Shown here one piece after another: positions 46,851-56,151 of a stretch of 64,000 nt of DNA. The DNA is from Aliidiomarina haloalkalitolerans (GTDB taxonomy: Bacteria > Pseudomonadota > Gammaproteobacteria > Enterobacterales > Alteromonadaceae). The stretch covers positions 1 through 64,000 of the forward strand of contig NZ_PIPI01000002.1 in NCBI RefSeq assembly GCF_003987315.1, written 5' to 3'. Made by a program: the position numbers and the translations under genes. Each line of letters begins with the position of its first letter. The stretch's first letter is position 1. The notes under the pieces are model-generated. The model was given only the letters and a program-made list of their open reading frames with translations, had not been told where the DNA came from and did no database searches.

Positions 46851-49297
46851 TTTTCGCCTAATAGATGCTGCACTGACTGCCGAATCGTTTGTTGGACTTG
46901 GCTACCAAGTAAATCTTCGACTTCATCGCTCAATTGGCCTGTTGCCGACTGAGCGGTGTAAGTGCCCTCTTCCGTGACGTGAATATAGCCTTCTTCTTTT
47001 AGCACACCGACCAAGGTCGAGAATATCCGTTTGTCGTAAAACTCCGGGGCATCAATGCCATGACGAGCGCCAATCCGTGCGGCAACTTTCTCACTCAATT
47101 GCTCGAGATCTGCGCGCGACAAATTCTGAGCCTGTTGCAATAGATCGAGTACAATCGCATAGCGAATGAGTGTTTCCTCCGCTGCATTCGAGAGCAGCGT
47201 TAATTGCACATAGCCTGGCTCGCTGCGCGGCACCAATGCATAACCCTCGGCCGCTGCAGTCAGCCATTGCTGGCGACAGAACTCTTCACATAGAGCCCGC
47301 ACCCACAGATCAACGTCTTGGACATCGCGATTAAGGAACAACTCCGCCTCAATCATCGGGTACAAACGTGTAATAAACTCACTTGCTTGCTCGACACTAA
47401 ATGAACGTCCTCGGCGGGCAAAACGCGCCAGCAAAGCAGGAACAATATATAAATGTAGAATGTTATTGCGGTAATACGTAAGGGTTACCGCTTGCACCTG
47501 GTCGACACTCACCACAGTTCCAGCGCCGGTTTCCGTAATCGCGAGCTTTTCCATTTTTACCAAGTGCTCCCACATGTCTGCCGCCGGCCATTCGGGCACT
47601 TGGATGTCTTGGCTATAGGGTACTTCACGCTGCAGCGCTAAATAAGCTTGAATTTGCGCAAGAAGCTCTTCCCGGTTCAAGGTATGCCGCTCTGCACTCA
47701 GTAGTGCCAATGCAGTTAAGTTAATACTGTTCAGAGCCGCACCATCGTTTACTCGGCGCATTAAAACGTCCGCTAAAGTATTCACCACTGGCGTCATCCA
47801 GCGCGGTTTCGCTGGCTCCTCAACACCGCTGGTCACCGAGTCGCGCCAATTTGATTGCGCGCGGTCAAGGTAGTCGGATAATCGCAACGGCTCGCCAAAG
47901 GTTACATAGCCGTGACCAAAATTGCGCAGTTTACGAACCATGCTGAACACTTGGAACACCGACTCTTTCTTCTTCGCTTGACCTTTGAGTTCGCCATGGT
48001 AAGTACTCACTTCCATGACATGCTCATAACCCAAATACACCGGTACAAATGTAACCGGCCGAGTCACACCGCGCAGCTGACTCTGTAAGGTCATCGCCAG
48101 CATGCCGGTTTTTGGTGGTAAAAGACGACCGGTACGGCTGCGACCACCTTCCATAAAGTATTCAACTGCGTAACCTTTCTGGAACAAACGGGTTAAGTAC
48201 TCACGGAAAACCGTCGAATAGAGCTTGTTACCGCGGAAGCTGCGGCGTAAAAAGAACGCGCCACCACGTCGAAATAAGGTTCCGACTGGGAAGAAATTCA
48301 AGTTAACGCCAGCAGCAATGTGAGGCGGTACCAAGCCCTCTTTGTAGATCACAAAGCTTAATAACAAGTAGTCCATGTGGCTGCGATGACACGGCACATA
48401 GACAATCTCGTGGCCGTCCTGCGCTAACTTGCGGATGGTGTCGCTATTTTTAACAGTGATGCCGTTATAGAGCTTAGTCCATAGCCAGGTAAACAAATGA
48501 TCTGCGAAACGCACTAGGCCTTCGCGGTAATCCGCTGCAATTTCGTTCAGATAAGATCTTGCACGTTTCTCTGCCTGCTCAGGCGAGATCTTTTTGCTTC
48601 GCGCTTCTTCCTGAATAGCCTGGCGAATAGCTGGATTCACCAATAAATCGCGAATCATTTCTTCCCGACTCAATAGCTTTGGACCCGCTACCGCATACCG
48701 CAAGCGGGCAAAATGGGTTCGCGCAACCCGGGTTAGTTTGTGCGCTAATGCTTGGTCAGACGCATGACTTTCCGCCATGGTGCGTAAGCTCACTGGTGGT
48801 GATACACGGGCTAAAATATTGCGACCACTAAACATGACCAACCAAAACTTGCGCCACTTGCCCGGCACTTCGATATCCGCGGTCATGGTGCGCCCTTCAT
48901 TATGCTCACGACCGGGCTCGCGCCCCCAAAATAGGGCAACCGGATGCATGTGCACATTGTAATTGGCGTGTTGTTGATGCAGTTTCATCAACTCAACAAA
49001 CGCTTCCTGTGGCGTTTGTGCGAGTCGATGTTTTGGATCTTCTAAATAGAGGACCCGGTCGAAACTTTTGCCATTGATGACTAACGGCTGCGTCGGGTCC
49101 GGTAAACCCAGCTCGAGTGCCGTGTTCCGCGCCACCACTAAGTCGGTCGCCGACGGCGCTTTCATCACGTAAACAACGTGATCTGGCGCGCTCGGACTGC
49201 CCTCATAGGGATCCGCAATCGCCTTAAAGCGTGTCATCTTAGTAATTGGCCAACGCAAAATTTTATACAGCAACGACGTTGTTTTCATGCACAGCAA
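46847..49297 (-). CDS. plsB: Glycerol-3-phosphate 1-O-acyltransferase
   Basis: A membrane-bound enzyme starting phospholipid synthesis by acylating glycerol-3-phosphate at position 1. The 816-residue protein, close to E. coli (807), has the acyltransferase block [13 protein letters not shown] (HX4D, about 303-314), block [14 protein letters not shown], block [22 protein letters not shown] and block [15 protein letters not shown]. It lies divergent from lexA, as in E. coli, and convergent with ubiA. Confidence 0.97.
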   Translation of the reverse strand: MLCMKTTSLLYKILRWPITKMTRFKAIADPYEGSPSAPDHVVYVMKAPSATDLVVARNTALELGLPDPTQPLVINGKSFDRVLYLEDPKHRLAQTPQEAFVELMKLHQQHANYNVHMHPVALFWGREPGREHNEGRTMTADIEVPGKWRKFWLVMFSGRNILARVSPPVSLRTMAESHASDQALAHKLTRVARTHFARLRYAVAGPKLLSREEMIRDLLVNPAIRQAIQEEARSKKISPEQAEKRARSYLNEIAADYREGLVRFADHLFTWLWTKLYNGITVKNSDTIRKLAQDGHEIVYVPCHRSHMDYLLLSFVIYKEGLVPPHIAAGVNLNFFPVGTLFRRGGAFFLRRSFRGNKLYSTVFREYLTRLFQKGYAVEYFMEGGRSRTGRLLPPKTGMLAMTLQSQLRGVTRPVTFVPVYLGYEHVMEVSTYHGELKGQAKKKESVFQVFSMVRKLRNFGHGYVTFGEPLRLSDYLDRAQSNWRDSVTSGVEEPAKPRWMTPVVNTLADVLMRRVNDGAALNSINLTALALLSAERHTLNREELLAQIQAYLALQREVPYSQDIQVPEWPAADMWEHLVKMEKLAITETGAGTVVSVDQVQAVTLTYYRNNILHLYIVPALLARFARRGRSFSVEQASEFITRLYPMIEAELFLNRDVQDVDLWVRALCEEFCRQQWLTAAAEGYALVPRSEPGYVQLTLLSNAAEETLIRYAIVLDLLQQAQNLSRADLEQLSEKVAARIGARHGIDAPEFYDKRIFSTLVGVLKEEGYIHVTEEGTYTAQSATGQLSDEVEDLLGSQVQQTIRQSVQHLLGEN

Positions 49298-49386
49298 ACC
49301 TGTTCTTTACTTGGGGTCGATAATGGTCGTTAGAATAACACTTTTCTGCTTTTGTTGCGCTGTTAACAAAAATTAAGCAAAAAAAG

Positions 49387-49414
49387 TTGCATGACCAAAA
49401 ATACTGTATATACT
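49387..49414 (+). promoter_or_regulatory. lexA promoter
   Basis: -35 TTGCAT (49387-49392), 16-base spacer, -10 TATACT (49409-49414). The -10 box lies inside the first SOS box, so LexA bound there would block RNA polymerase. Confidence 0.7.
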
Positions 49415-49419
49415 CACAG
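49404..49419 (+). promoter_or_regulatory. SOS box 1 (LexA operator)
   Basis: CTGTATATACTCACAG, a perfect CTG-N10-CAG with the internal TATATA expected of a strong LexA site. It covers the lexA -10 box. Confidence 0.95.
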
Positions 49420-49423
49420 CATA

Positions 49424-49439
49424 CTGTATAAATAAACAG
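49424..49439 (+). promoter_or_regulatory. SOS box 2 (LexA operator)
   Basis: CTGTATAAATAAACAG, CTG-N10-CAG, 20 bp from the first box and ending 9 bases before the lexA ATG. Tandem boxes before lexA mirror the autoregulated E. coli lexA promoter. Confidence 0.93.
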
Positions 49440-49447
49440 GTGAACTT

Positions 49448-50068
49448 ATGAAGCCGCTTACTACGCGTCAACAACAAATTCTTGATTTAGTCCGCGATAC
49501 CATCGACGCGACCGGAATGCCTCCGACTCGTGCCGAAATCTCGGAGCGTCTTGGGTTTCGTTCTGCGAATGCCGCCGAGCAGCATTTGCGCGCATTAGCA
49601 AAGAAAGGCGTCATTCAGATGATTCCTGGAATGTCTCGCGGCATTCGCTTATTACAGGAAGAACAAGAACGCGCACCAGAAGGTCTGCCACTCATAGGTC
49701 AAGTTGCCGCGGGTGAACCGATTTTGGCGCAACAACATATTGAAAGCCACTACCAAGTCGACCAATCCATGTTCCATCCTCATGCTGATTTCCTCCTGCG
49801 AGTGCAGGGCATGAGTATGCGTGACATTGGCATTCTCGATGGCGATTTGTTAGCGGTGCACAAAACCAAAGAAGCTCGGAACGGACAGATTGTAGTCGCC
49901 CGTGTCGATGACGATGTTACCGTAAAACGCTTTGAACGCCGAGGCAACATGGTGCTTTTGCACCCTGAGAATGAAGAGTTTTCAATCATTCAAGTTGACC
50001 TAACTCAGCAATATATGACCATCGAAGGGTTAGCTGTCGGCGTCATTCGCAATGGAGGCTGGTTATGA
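49448..50068 (+). CDS. lexA: SOS repressor LexA
   Basis: Represses DNA-damage genes and cleaves itself when RecA filaments form. The 206-residue protein has the N-terminal winged helix ([20 protein letters not shown]), the cleavage site Ala-Gly in QVAAGEP (about 84-85), the catalytic serine in [10 protein letters not shown] (about 119) and the catalytic lysine in DVTVKRFER (about 156). It is autoregulated by two upstream SOS boxes. Its stop codon overlaps the sulA start (ATGA). Confidence 0.98.
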   Translation: MKPLTTRQQQILDLVRDTIDATGMPPTRAEISERLGFRSANAAEQHLRALAKKGVIQMIPGMSRGIRLLQEEQERAPEGLPLIGQVAAGEPILAQQHIESHYQVDQSMFHPHADFLLRVQGMSMRDIGILDGDLLAVHKTKEARNGQIVVARVDDDVTVKRFERRGNMVLLHPENEEFSIIQVDLTQQYMTIEGLAVGVIRNGGWL

Positions 50069-50487
50069 ACTACTCAACTTTAACACGGCGATTCGCTCAC
50101 CCTGGTATTTGGGGTCACGAAACCATCAATGACAGCAATGTGCGCGAACACAATTTATACCAACAACTTTGGGTCACATTGAGCACAATGCGCAAGCGTG
50201 ATGATCAATGGGTGACGGTCATTGGTAAGGCGCCAAAAACCCTCATTGCTCAATTAATCGCCGCTGGCATTCGTCCAGACCGAATTCGACGTGTAAATAC
50301 AAGTGATCAGACCACTGCCCTTTGGGCAACTGAGCAAGCATTACTGATAAATAATAGTCAGCTTGTTATTGCCTGGTTAAAACCTTGCGAAGGGCGTGAA
50401 CGTCAACGTTTACAGCTTGCAGCTAAGGCCAGCCAAGCCATCAGCTTTATTTTCAATCAAAGCCAATATCCTAGCGCTGTTCATTAA
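50065..50487 (+). CDS. sulA: SulA-like SOS cell division inhibitor
   Basis: SulA binds FtsZ and delays septation during DNA damage. The 140-residue protein is shorter and divergent from E. coli SulA (169) but has the expected RecA-like core: [29 protein letters not shown] and a segment [20 protein letters not shown] that matches the family. It overlaps lexA by 4 bases (ATGA), so the inhibitor is made only when the lexA message is. Assignment rests on sequence pattern plus this position, known from other gammaproteobacteria. Confidence 0.87.
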   Translation: MNYSTLTRRFAHPGIWGHETINDSNVREHNLYQQLWVTLSTMRKRDDQWVTVIGKAPKTLIAQLIAAGIRPDRIRRVNTSDQTTALWATEQALLINNSQLVIAWLKPCEGRERQRLQLAAKASQAISFIFNQSQYPSAVH

Positions 50488-50511
50488 TTACCCACTCCAC
50501 ACCCCGTCACA

Positions 50512-50551
50512 GGGGTACCCCGGGGGTATTGTTAAAAATACCCCCTTTTTT
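50512..50551 (+). terminator. Terminator after lexA-sulA
   Basis: A GGGGGTATT / AATACCCCC stem (50522-50530 and 50537-50545) followed by six T. A GGGGTACCCC palindrome (50512-50521) directly precedes it. Confidence 0.88.
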
Positions 50552-50572
50552 ATTAACATTTTTGGTGTTATT

Positions 50573-50586
50573 TTGATCCCCATCAA
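50573..50586. promoter_or_regulatory. FNR/ANR-type box upstream of the cox locus
   Basis: TTGATCCCCATCAA, a perfect match to TTGAT-N4-ATCAA. It lies 266 bases upstream of coxB in the 364-base gap after lexA-sulA. An oxygen-sensing FNR-type regulator would be expected to control the low-affinity aa3 oxidase here, probably by repression when oxygen is scarce. The direction of control is inferred. Confidence 0.75.
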
Positions 50587-50851
50587 TGTATTTGCTGCAA
50601 CGCGATGCTGTTCTATGGGTCGTGCCCGGTATTTTGAATCCAACCTCAAACCGTGCATTCCGTCATAGATTCGTCTCAGCGACTTGATATACCTAACAAA
50701 TAAAAACGACATCGTAATAATAAAAACAAAGGGTTAGGCAAGACTGAGATTTTTGGGGAAAAGCTGTTCCTTTCTTGCTGACCTCTTTGTTCTTTTTGAC
50801 ACAACGCGCGCCCCCTGCTGTTGTGGGAAAAAGACTAAGAGGAGAAGTCGA
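50587..50851 (+). other. coxB leader region
   Basis: No gene is visible. Besides the FNR box upstream it holds a long imperfect inverted repeat: CTCAG/CTTG/CCTAAC at 50675-50697 pairs with GTTAGG/CAAG/CTGAG at 50733-50748 across an A-rich 35-base loop. There is no T-run. The ribosome site GAGGAG precedes the GTG start of coxB. I could not place the promoter with confidence. Confidence 0.5.
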
Positions 50852-51997
50852 GTGAATGTAAGACTAACGCGCCTATTGCTTGCGTTGTCCGCGCTGAGTG
50901 TGTCAGCAACGGCCAGTGCCGAGCAGAGCCTGCAGTTAAATCTTACCCGTGGTGTCACAAATATCAGTAATAAAGTATATGACCTTCATATGCTTGTTTT
51001 TTATATTTGTCTCGCCATTGGGGTTATCGTCTTCGGTGCAATGTTCTGGTCGATTTTGCGCCACCGGAAAAGTCGCGGCGTTAAGCCAGCGACATTCCAC
51101 GATAACGTCAAGGTTGAAATTGCATGGACCATTATTCCATTTTTAATCCTGTTTGCGATGGCAGTACCAGCGACCATCACCTTGATTAAAATGGACGATA
51201 CGTCAGACTCAGATATCAGTGTACTTGTGACCGGCTCGCAATGGCGCTGGCATTACAGCTATTTAGAGTATGACGTGGAATATCAGAGCATCATGGCCAC
51301 GCCGCGCGAGCAAATTTATGGCCGGTTGCCACAAACCGAAAACTATCTCTTAGAAGTTGACCGTCCTCTGGTGATTCCAACCGGCAAAAAGGTGCGTTTC
51401 TTAATTACCTCTGACGATGTTATCCATTCATGGTGGGTACCAGAATTCGCAGTGAAGAAAGACGCCAACCCAGGCTATATCAATGAAGCCTGGACCCGTG
51501 TTGATGAGCCGGGCATTTATCGTGGCCAGTGTGCTGAGCTGTGTGGTCGTGACCATGCATTCATGCCAGTTGTGGTCATCGCGAAAGAGCCAGCCGACTT
51601 TGAAGCTTGGATTCGTGGCGAAGAAGAGCGCTTACGCACTGCTCGCGAAGAAGAGCAACGTTTACTCTCGATGCAAATGAGCATGGACGAGTTAATGGAG
51701 CTTGGTCAGCAAACTTACATGGCGCAGTGCGCTGCCTGTCACCAACCGAACGGCCAAGGTATTCCTGGGGTGTTCCCTGGTTTAGCTGGCGTTGGTGTTT
51801 CAGTTGGCGACCAGCAAGCCCACATCGATGTGGTTGTGAATGGTGCACGCGGAACTGCAATGCAAGCGTATCGAAATACGCTGAGCATGCGCGAACTTGC
51901 TGCCGTTATTACCTACGAGCGTAATGCTTGGGGCAATAACACGGGCGACATGGTTCAAGCCGCTGACATTCACCATTTCATCCAAGGTAATCAATAG
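50852..51997 (+). CDS. coxB: Cytochrome c oxidase subunit II with fused cytochrome c domain
   Basis: Carries the CuA centre and passes electrons from cytochrome c to subunit I. A GTG start at 50852, after GAGGAG, gives 381 residues: signal peptide (ending ATASA), two transmembrane helices, a CuA cupredoxin domain (VIHSWWVPEF and CAELCGRDHAFM with the Cys-x3-Cys, His and Met ligands) and a C-terminal cytochrome c domain with heme motif CAACH (about 308-312). The upstream frame extension to 50753 is not supported. A heme c on subunit II is common in marine gammaproteobacterial caa3-type enzymes. Confidence 0.96.
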   Translation: MNVRLTRLLLALSALSVSATASAEQSLQLNLTRGVTNISNKVYDLHMLVFYICLAIGVIVFGAMFWSILRHRKSRGVKPATFHDNVKVEIAWTIIPFLILFAMAVPATITLIKMDDTSDSDISVLVTGSQWRWHYSYLEYDVEYQSIMATPREQIYGRLPQTENYLLEVDRPLVIPTGKKVRFLITSDDVIHSWWVPEFAVKKDANPGYINEAWTRVDEPGIYRGQCAELCGRDHAFMPVVVIAKEPADFEAWIRGEEERLRTAREEEQRLLSMQMSMDELMELGQQTYMAQCAACHQPNGQGIPGVFPGLAGVGVSVGDQQAHIDVVVNGARGTAMQAYRNTLSMRELAAVITYERNAWGNNTGDMVQAADIHHFIQGNQ

Positions 51998-52008
51998 GGG
52001 GCTTCGCT

Positions 52009-53610
52009 ATGTCTACGATTGTAACTGATACCCATAGCGCCCACGACGCGCACGACCATCACGATCACCATCCAAAAGGGATCAAGCGTTGGTTGTTTAC
52101 GACAAACCACAAAGACATCGGCACCATGTACTTATGGTTCAGCTTGATTATGTTCTTTGTGGGCGGCTCCATGGCGCTGATGATTCGCGCTGAATTGTTC
52201 CAGCCCGGCATGCAAATTGTTGACCCGCACTTCTTTAACCAAATGACCACGATGCACGGTGTCATCATGGTATTCGGTGCGGTTATGCCGGCATTCGTTG
52301 GTTTAGCAAACTGGATGATCCCGATGATGATCGGGGCACCGGATATGGCCCTACCACGGATGAACAACTGGTCGTTCTGGATCCTGCCATTCGCATTCCT
52401 GATCATGCTGTCATCTTTCTTCATGCCAGGTGGAGCACCAGCCTTCGGTTGGACTTTCTACGCACCACTGTCAACCACCTACAGTACCGATTCAACGGCA
52501 CTGTTCGTGTTCAGTATGCACATCATGGGGATGTCATCGATTATGGGGGCGATTAACGTCATCGTCACCATCATGAACATGCGCGCTCCAGGTATGTCTT
52601 ACATGAAGATGCCACTGTTCGTCTGGACATGGTTCATTACTGCATTTTTGCTCATTGCGGTTATGCCAGTTCTAGCCGGTGTTGTGACCATGGTTCTAAC
52701 CGATAAATACTTCGGCACTGCGTTTTTCGATGCGGCTGGTGGTGGTGATCCGGTCTTGTTCCAGCATTTGTTCTGGTTCTTCGGTCACCCTGAAGTGTAC
52801 ATCATGATCCTACCGTCATTCGGTATTGTCTCGGCCATTATTCCTGCGTTTGCACGTAAACCACTCTTTGGTTACGCCTCAATGGTTTACGCCACTGCTG
52901 CAATCGCTGGTTTATCGTTCTTGGTTTGGGCACACCACATGTTCACAACCGGTATGCCGACATTCGCTTCGCTGTTTTTCATGTATATGACCATGTTAAT
53001 TGCCGTCCCCACCGGGGTGAAGGTCTTTAACTGGGTCAGTACCATGTGGCGTGGCGCCATGACCTTTGAAACGCCGATGCTATTCTCACTGGCATTTGTC
53101 GTGTTGTTCACCATTGGTGGCTTCTCCGGCATTATGTTGGCGATTACACCGGTGGATTACCAGTACCACGACACCTACTTCGTTGTCGCTCACTTCCATT
53201 ACGTCTTGGTAAGTGGTGCGGTGTTCTCGATTATGGCTGCGGCGTACTACTGGTTACCGAAATGGTCTGGCGTAATGTACGACACTTTCCTCAGTAAACT
53301 GCATTTCTGGTGCTCACTGATTTCGGTCAATATCCTGTTCTTCCCGATGCACTTCGTCGGCTTAGCAGGTATGCCACGCCGAATTCCAGACTATGCACTG
53401 CAGTTCGCTGACATCAACGCAATTGTCAGTGTTGGTGGTTTCCTGTTCGGGTTTTCGCAGCTCATTTTCCTTGCCGTTTGTATTAAATGCGCATTGAAAA
53501 AAGGCGAACCCGCACCAGCGAAGCCATGGGAAGGTGCCGAAGGTCTCGAGTGGACAGTGCCGTCGCCGGCGCCATACCACACCTTCGATGTACCGCCAGT
53601 AATTAAGTAA
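52009..53610 (+). CDS. coxA: Cytochrome c oxidase subunit I
   Basis: The catalytic heme-copper subunit, reducing oxygen to water and pumping protons. The 533-residue, 12-helix protein shows the low-spin heme histidine in MTTMHGVIMVFG, the CuB and cross-linked tyrosine motif WFFGHPEVYIMILPSFG, the CuB histidines in VWAHHMFTTG, the K-channel lysine region, and the heme ligands in HDTYFVVAHFHYVL. The His-rich N-terminus (HSAHDAHDHHDHHP) is common in these proteins. It lies 11 bases after coxB. Confidence 0.98.
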   Translation: MSTIVTDTHSAHDAHDHHDHHPKGIKRWLFTTNHKDIGTMYLWFSLIMFFVGGSMALMIRAELFQPGMQIVDPHFFNQMTTMHGVIMVFGAVMPAFVGLANWMIPMMIGAPDMALPRMNNWSFWILPFAFLIMLSSFFMPGGAPAFGWTFYAPLSTTYSTDSTALFVFSMHIMGMSSIMGAINVIVTIMNMRAPGMSYMKMPLFVWTWFITAFLLIAVMPVLAGVVTMVLTDKYFGTAFFDAAGGGDPVLFQHLFWFFGHPEVYIMILPSFGIVSAIIPAFARKPLFGYASMVYATAAIAGLSFLVWAHHMFTTGMPTFASLFFMYMTMLIAVPTGVKVFNWVSTMWRGAMTFETPMLFSLAFVVLFTIGGFSGIMLAITPVDYQYHDTYFVVAHFHYVLVSGAVFSIMAAAYYWLPKWSGVMYDTFLSKLHFWCSLISVNILFFPMHFVGLAGMPRRIPDYALQFADINAIVSVGGFLFGFSQLIFLAVCIKCALKKGEPAPAKPWEGAEGLEWTVPSPAPYHTFDVPPVIK

Positions 53611-53623
53611 GGAGTAACGTGAA

Positions 53624-54208
53624 ATGAGCGAAACTCCGGAACAAAAGCCACAGCGCCAAGATAACAGTCGGGTGATTACTCGGCTGTTAGGCTCGGTGAT
53701 CATCATGTTTGCTTTTGGCTTTGCCCTTGTGCCTCTGTATGAAAAGTTTTGTGAAATTACAGGGTTCAATGGCCGCACCAGTAATACGGCGGCAACAGCT
53801 AATTATGGCATGGAAGTCGATCAAACGCGGGTGGTCACGGTTGAGTTTCATACTCGTGTTAGCCGTGGAATTCCTTGGGAATTCCAACCAGAGGTTCGGT
53901 CAATTCGTGTGCATCCGGGCGAAGTGAAAGTGGTGAATTTTTATGTCGAAAACCGTACGGGTAAGGATGTGGTTGCACAAGCCTTACCGTCGGTTTCACC
54001 GGGTGAGGCATCGTTGTACTTAAACAAAACCGAGTGTTTTTGTTTTGAGCAACAACCGTTAGCTGCAGGCGAACGCGCGGTCATGCCAATGCAGTTTTAC
54101 CTTGACCCAGATTTACCGGCACACATTCACCGCTTTACGTTGTCTTATATGATGTATGACCTAACTGACCAAGTGCGCGTTACAACAACCGCAAGTCGGT
54201 CAGAGTGA
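53624..54208 (+). CDS. ctaG: Cytochrome c oxidase copper chaperone (Cox11/CtaG family)
   Basis: A membrane-tethered periplasmic protein that delivers copper to the CuB site of subunit I. The 194-residue protein has one N-terminal transmembrane helix (about 22-42) and the Cox11 beta domain with the copper-binding ECFCFEQQPL motif and the conserved SPGEASLYLNKTECFC run-up. It lies between subunits I and III in the operon, the typical Cox11 position. Confidence 0.95.
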   Translation: MSETPEQKPQRQDNSRVITRLLGSVIIMFAFGFALVPLYEKFCEITGFNGRTSNTAATANYGMEVDQTRVVTVEFHTRVSRGIPWEFQPEVRSIRVHPGEVKVVNFYVENRTGKDVVAQALPSVSPGEASLYLNKTECFCFEQQPLAAGERAVMPMQFYLDPDLPAHIHRFTLSYMMYDLTDQVRVTTTASRSE

Positions 54209-54218
54209 GGGAATTTCA

Positions 54219-55106
54219 ATGAGTACAGAAAATCATAATCCACAAAAGTACTATGTTCCTGACCAAAGTATATGGCCTTTGGTCGGTGCCATCGCCTTAG
54301 GCCTTATTGCCTTTGGTGCCGGCCATTACACCATCGAGTGGTCTAAGCAGGAAGCTGGTTTCGGCCATTACTTCTTAGGCGCTGGCTTACTCGTGATGGT
54401 CGTCATGTTAGTTGGTTGGTTTGGCGACCAAATTCGCGAGTCACGGGCCGGTCTTTATAACGAACAACTTGGTCGTTCGTATAAGCAAGGCATGAGCTGG
54501 TTTATCTTCTCCGAAGTCATGTTTTTCATGGCGTTTTTCGGCGCCCTCTTCTATGCCCGCATGATCGCGGTGCCATGGTTAGGCGGAGCCAGCAATAACG
54601 AGATGACCGGGCAAATTTTATGGCCAGGTTTTGAAGCCATTTGGCCATTAACGACAACACCTGACGGCACAACCACCCAAGCCATGGGTTGGTTCGGTCT
54701 ACCGCTGATTAACACCGTTATTCTTGTGATTTCATCGGTTACCTTGCACTTTGCCCACGTTGGCTTAGAGGAAGGGAAACGCCAGAAGCTTAAAGTTTGG
54801 TTGCTGATCACTATCGCACTAGGCTTAATCTTCTTAGGCTTACAAGGCTACGAGTATGTTCACGCCTACCGCGACCTTGGTTTGACCCTCGATTCAGGAA
54901 TTTACGGTAATACCTTCTTCATGCTCACCGGTTTCCACGGCTTACACGTGACACTTGGTGCGATCATGATGATTGTCATGGCGGGGCGCGTCTTCGCAGG
55001 ACACTTCACCAAGAACGATCAATTTGCCTTCCAAGCAACCGCTTGGTACTGGCACTTTGTTGACGTTGTTTGGTTGTGTTTGTTTGTGTTTGTTTACGTA
55101 CTGTAA
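54219..55106 (+). CDS. coxC: Cytochrome c oxidase subunit III
   Basis: A structural seven-helix subunit that stabilises the oxidase core. The 295-residue protein contains FSEVMFFMAFFGALFYAR, the conserved glutamate helix, and the C-terminal HVTLGAIMMIVMAGRV and WYWHFVDVVWLCLFVFVYVL segments typical of subunit III. It begins 10 bases after ctaG and ends the first half of the locus, since the next gene lies on the other strand. Confidence 0.97.
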   Translation: MSTENHNPQKYYVPDQSIWPLVGAIALGLIAFGAGHYTIEWSKQEAGFGHYFLGAGLLVMVVMLVGWFGDQIRESRAGLYNEQLGRSYKQGMSWFIFSEVMFFMAFFGALFYARMIAVPWLGGASNNEMTGQILWPGFEAIWPLTTTPDGTTTQAMGWFGLPLINTVILVISSVTLHFAHVGLEEGKRQKLKVWLLITIALGLIFLGLQGYEYVHAYRDLGLTLDSGIYGNTFFMLTGFHGLHVTLGAIMMIVMAGRVFAGHFTKNDQFAFQATAWYWHFVDVVWLCLFVFVYVL

Positions 55107-55114
55107 GAGAAAAG

Positions 55115-55139
55115 AGCGCCCCTGCTCAGTAGGGGCGCT
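55115..55139 (-). terminator. Hairpin terminator spanning the DUF2909 stop codon and the coxC 3' end
   Basis: A perfect nine-pair stem AGCGCCCCT / AGGGGCGCT with loop GCTCAGT. On the minus strand it is followed by CTTTTCTCTT, a moderate T-run. The DUF2909 stop codon (55126-55128) lies in the loop. On the plus strand it directly follows coxC but lacks a T-run there. Confidence 0.65.
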
Positions 55140-55344
55140 GATTTAACGTGGTGACATCAAACACGAGAGCGAGAATGATGAATAGAATCACCACAGCAGA
55201 AAATAAAACCCGTTTCCCAATGTAATGTGACATGGGGGGTGCGTCAGGATCGTTCTTCAACGCACTAAATAGCCCGCGAAATAAGTTCGCGATGATATAA
55301 AGCAGTAACGCGACGAGTAGTATTTTGAGAATTACGTTTAACAC
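55126..55344 (-). CDS. DUF2909 family twin-transmembrane protein
   Basis: A 72-residue protein, GTG start, with two hydrophobic segments (MLNVILKILLVALLLYIIAN and VLFSAVVILFIILALVFDV) and a short polar loop with PPMSHYIGKR. It matches the small DUF2909 family that recurs in cytochrome oxidase loci of gammaproteobacteria. It is on the opposite strand inside the cox locus, between coxC and the SURF1 gene. A GAGGA ribosome site lies before the GTG. The function is unknown; location suggests oxidase assembly or stability. Confidence 0.85.
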   Translation of the reverse strand: MLNVILKILLVALLLYIIANLFRGLFSALKNDPDAPPMSHYIGKRVLFSAVVILFIILALVFDVTTLNQRPY

Positions 55345-55365
55345 GGCAGGTCCTCAGAAGTTGTT

Positions 55366-56151
55366 ATGACAGTCCTTCGCCTTGGTTCATTATTATTTCG
55401 CCTCCATCCTGGAGCGCTCCTTATTACTTTGCTTGCGATTGCAATCTTGGTCAAGCTTGGTTTTTGGCAAATTGACCGTGGTCAAGAAAAACAACAGATC
55501 ATCGACCGTCATGAACAAGCCGAAATTTACACCGAGTTAAATCCCGTAACGCTAACCGAGCTGGCTCAAGCCGCCGATAGTGAAATTGAATTCCAAGGTC
55601 GTATCCAGCAACAACCCGTATTTCTCGTTGATAATCAAATTCACCAAGGCCGCAGCGGTTACCATGTTCTCGTACTTGTGCGGCCGAACCAAGTCAGTGA
55701 CTGGCTCGTACCCGTCAACCTCGGTTGGGTACCGGCCGACTTTGATCGTTCGGTACTACCGACCATCGAGCTACCCGAAAACGAAGTCACCATTCAAGGC
55801 CGTATTCGTGTGCCAGCCGCACAGCCATTCATGTTACAAGCGCAAGACTTTCAGGGGCTCGAAACTACTGATGTACATCGCATTCAATATCCGGAACTCG
55901 ATAAGCTCGGTAGTGAACTTACCGCGCTGTTGGATGCACCGCTTGCACAATTCATCGTACTGCAAGAACCACAAGCTGAGCTTGGCTATGTGCGTGACTG
56001 GCCAATAGTCGTCATGCCGCCACACCGTCACTACGCCTATGCACTGCAATGGTTTGGCTTAGCCTTAGCGGCTTTTATTGTCTTTGTGTTTGCCAGCCGC
56101 GAACGCTCAGGGTCACTTCCGCAGAAAAACAAGAATAAGGAAACGCAATGA
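55366..56151 (+). CDS. SURF1 family oxidase assembly protein
   Basis: Surf1 proteins help insert heme a into cytochrome oxidase. The 261-residue protein has an N-terminal transmembrane helix (ALLITLLAIAILVKLGFWQI, with the family's W-Q...R pattern), a periplasmic domain with HQGRSGYHVLVLV and LVPVNLGWVP, and a C-terminal helix in HRHYAYALQWFGLALAAFIV. It is divergent from the DUF2909 gene with 21 bases between starts. It overlaps the next gene by 4 bases. Confidence 0.93.
   Translation: MTVLRLGSLLFRLHPGALLITLLAIAILVKLGFWQIDRGQEKQQIIDRHEQAEIYTELNPVTLTELAQAADSEIEFQGRIQQQPVFLVDNQIHQGRSGYHVLVLVRPNQVSDWLVPVNLGWVPADFDRSVLPTIELPENEVTIQGRIRVPAAQPFMLQAQDFQGLETTDVHRIQYPELDKLGSELTALLDAPLAQFIVLQEPQAELGYVRDWPIVVMPPHRHYAYALQWFGLALAAFIVFVFASRERSGSLPQKNKNKETQ

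Noticed and set aside
50753..50851. N-terminal extension of coxB from a TTG
   Set aside because: The extension is Cys/Arg-rich without homology and would hide the signal peptide; the GTG at 50852 has a good ribosome site.
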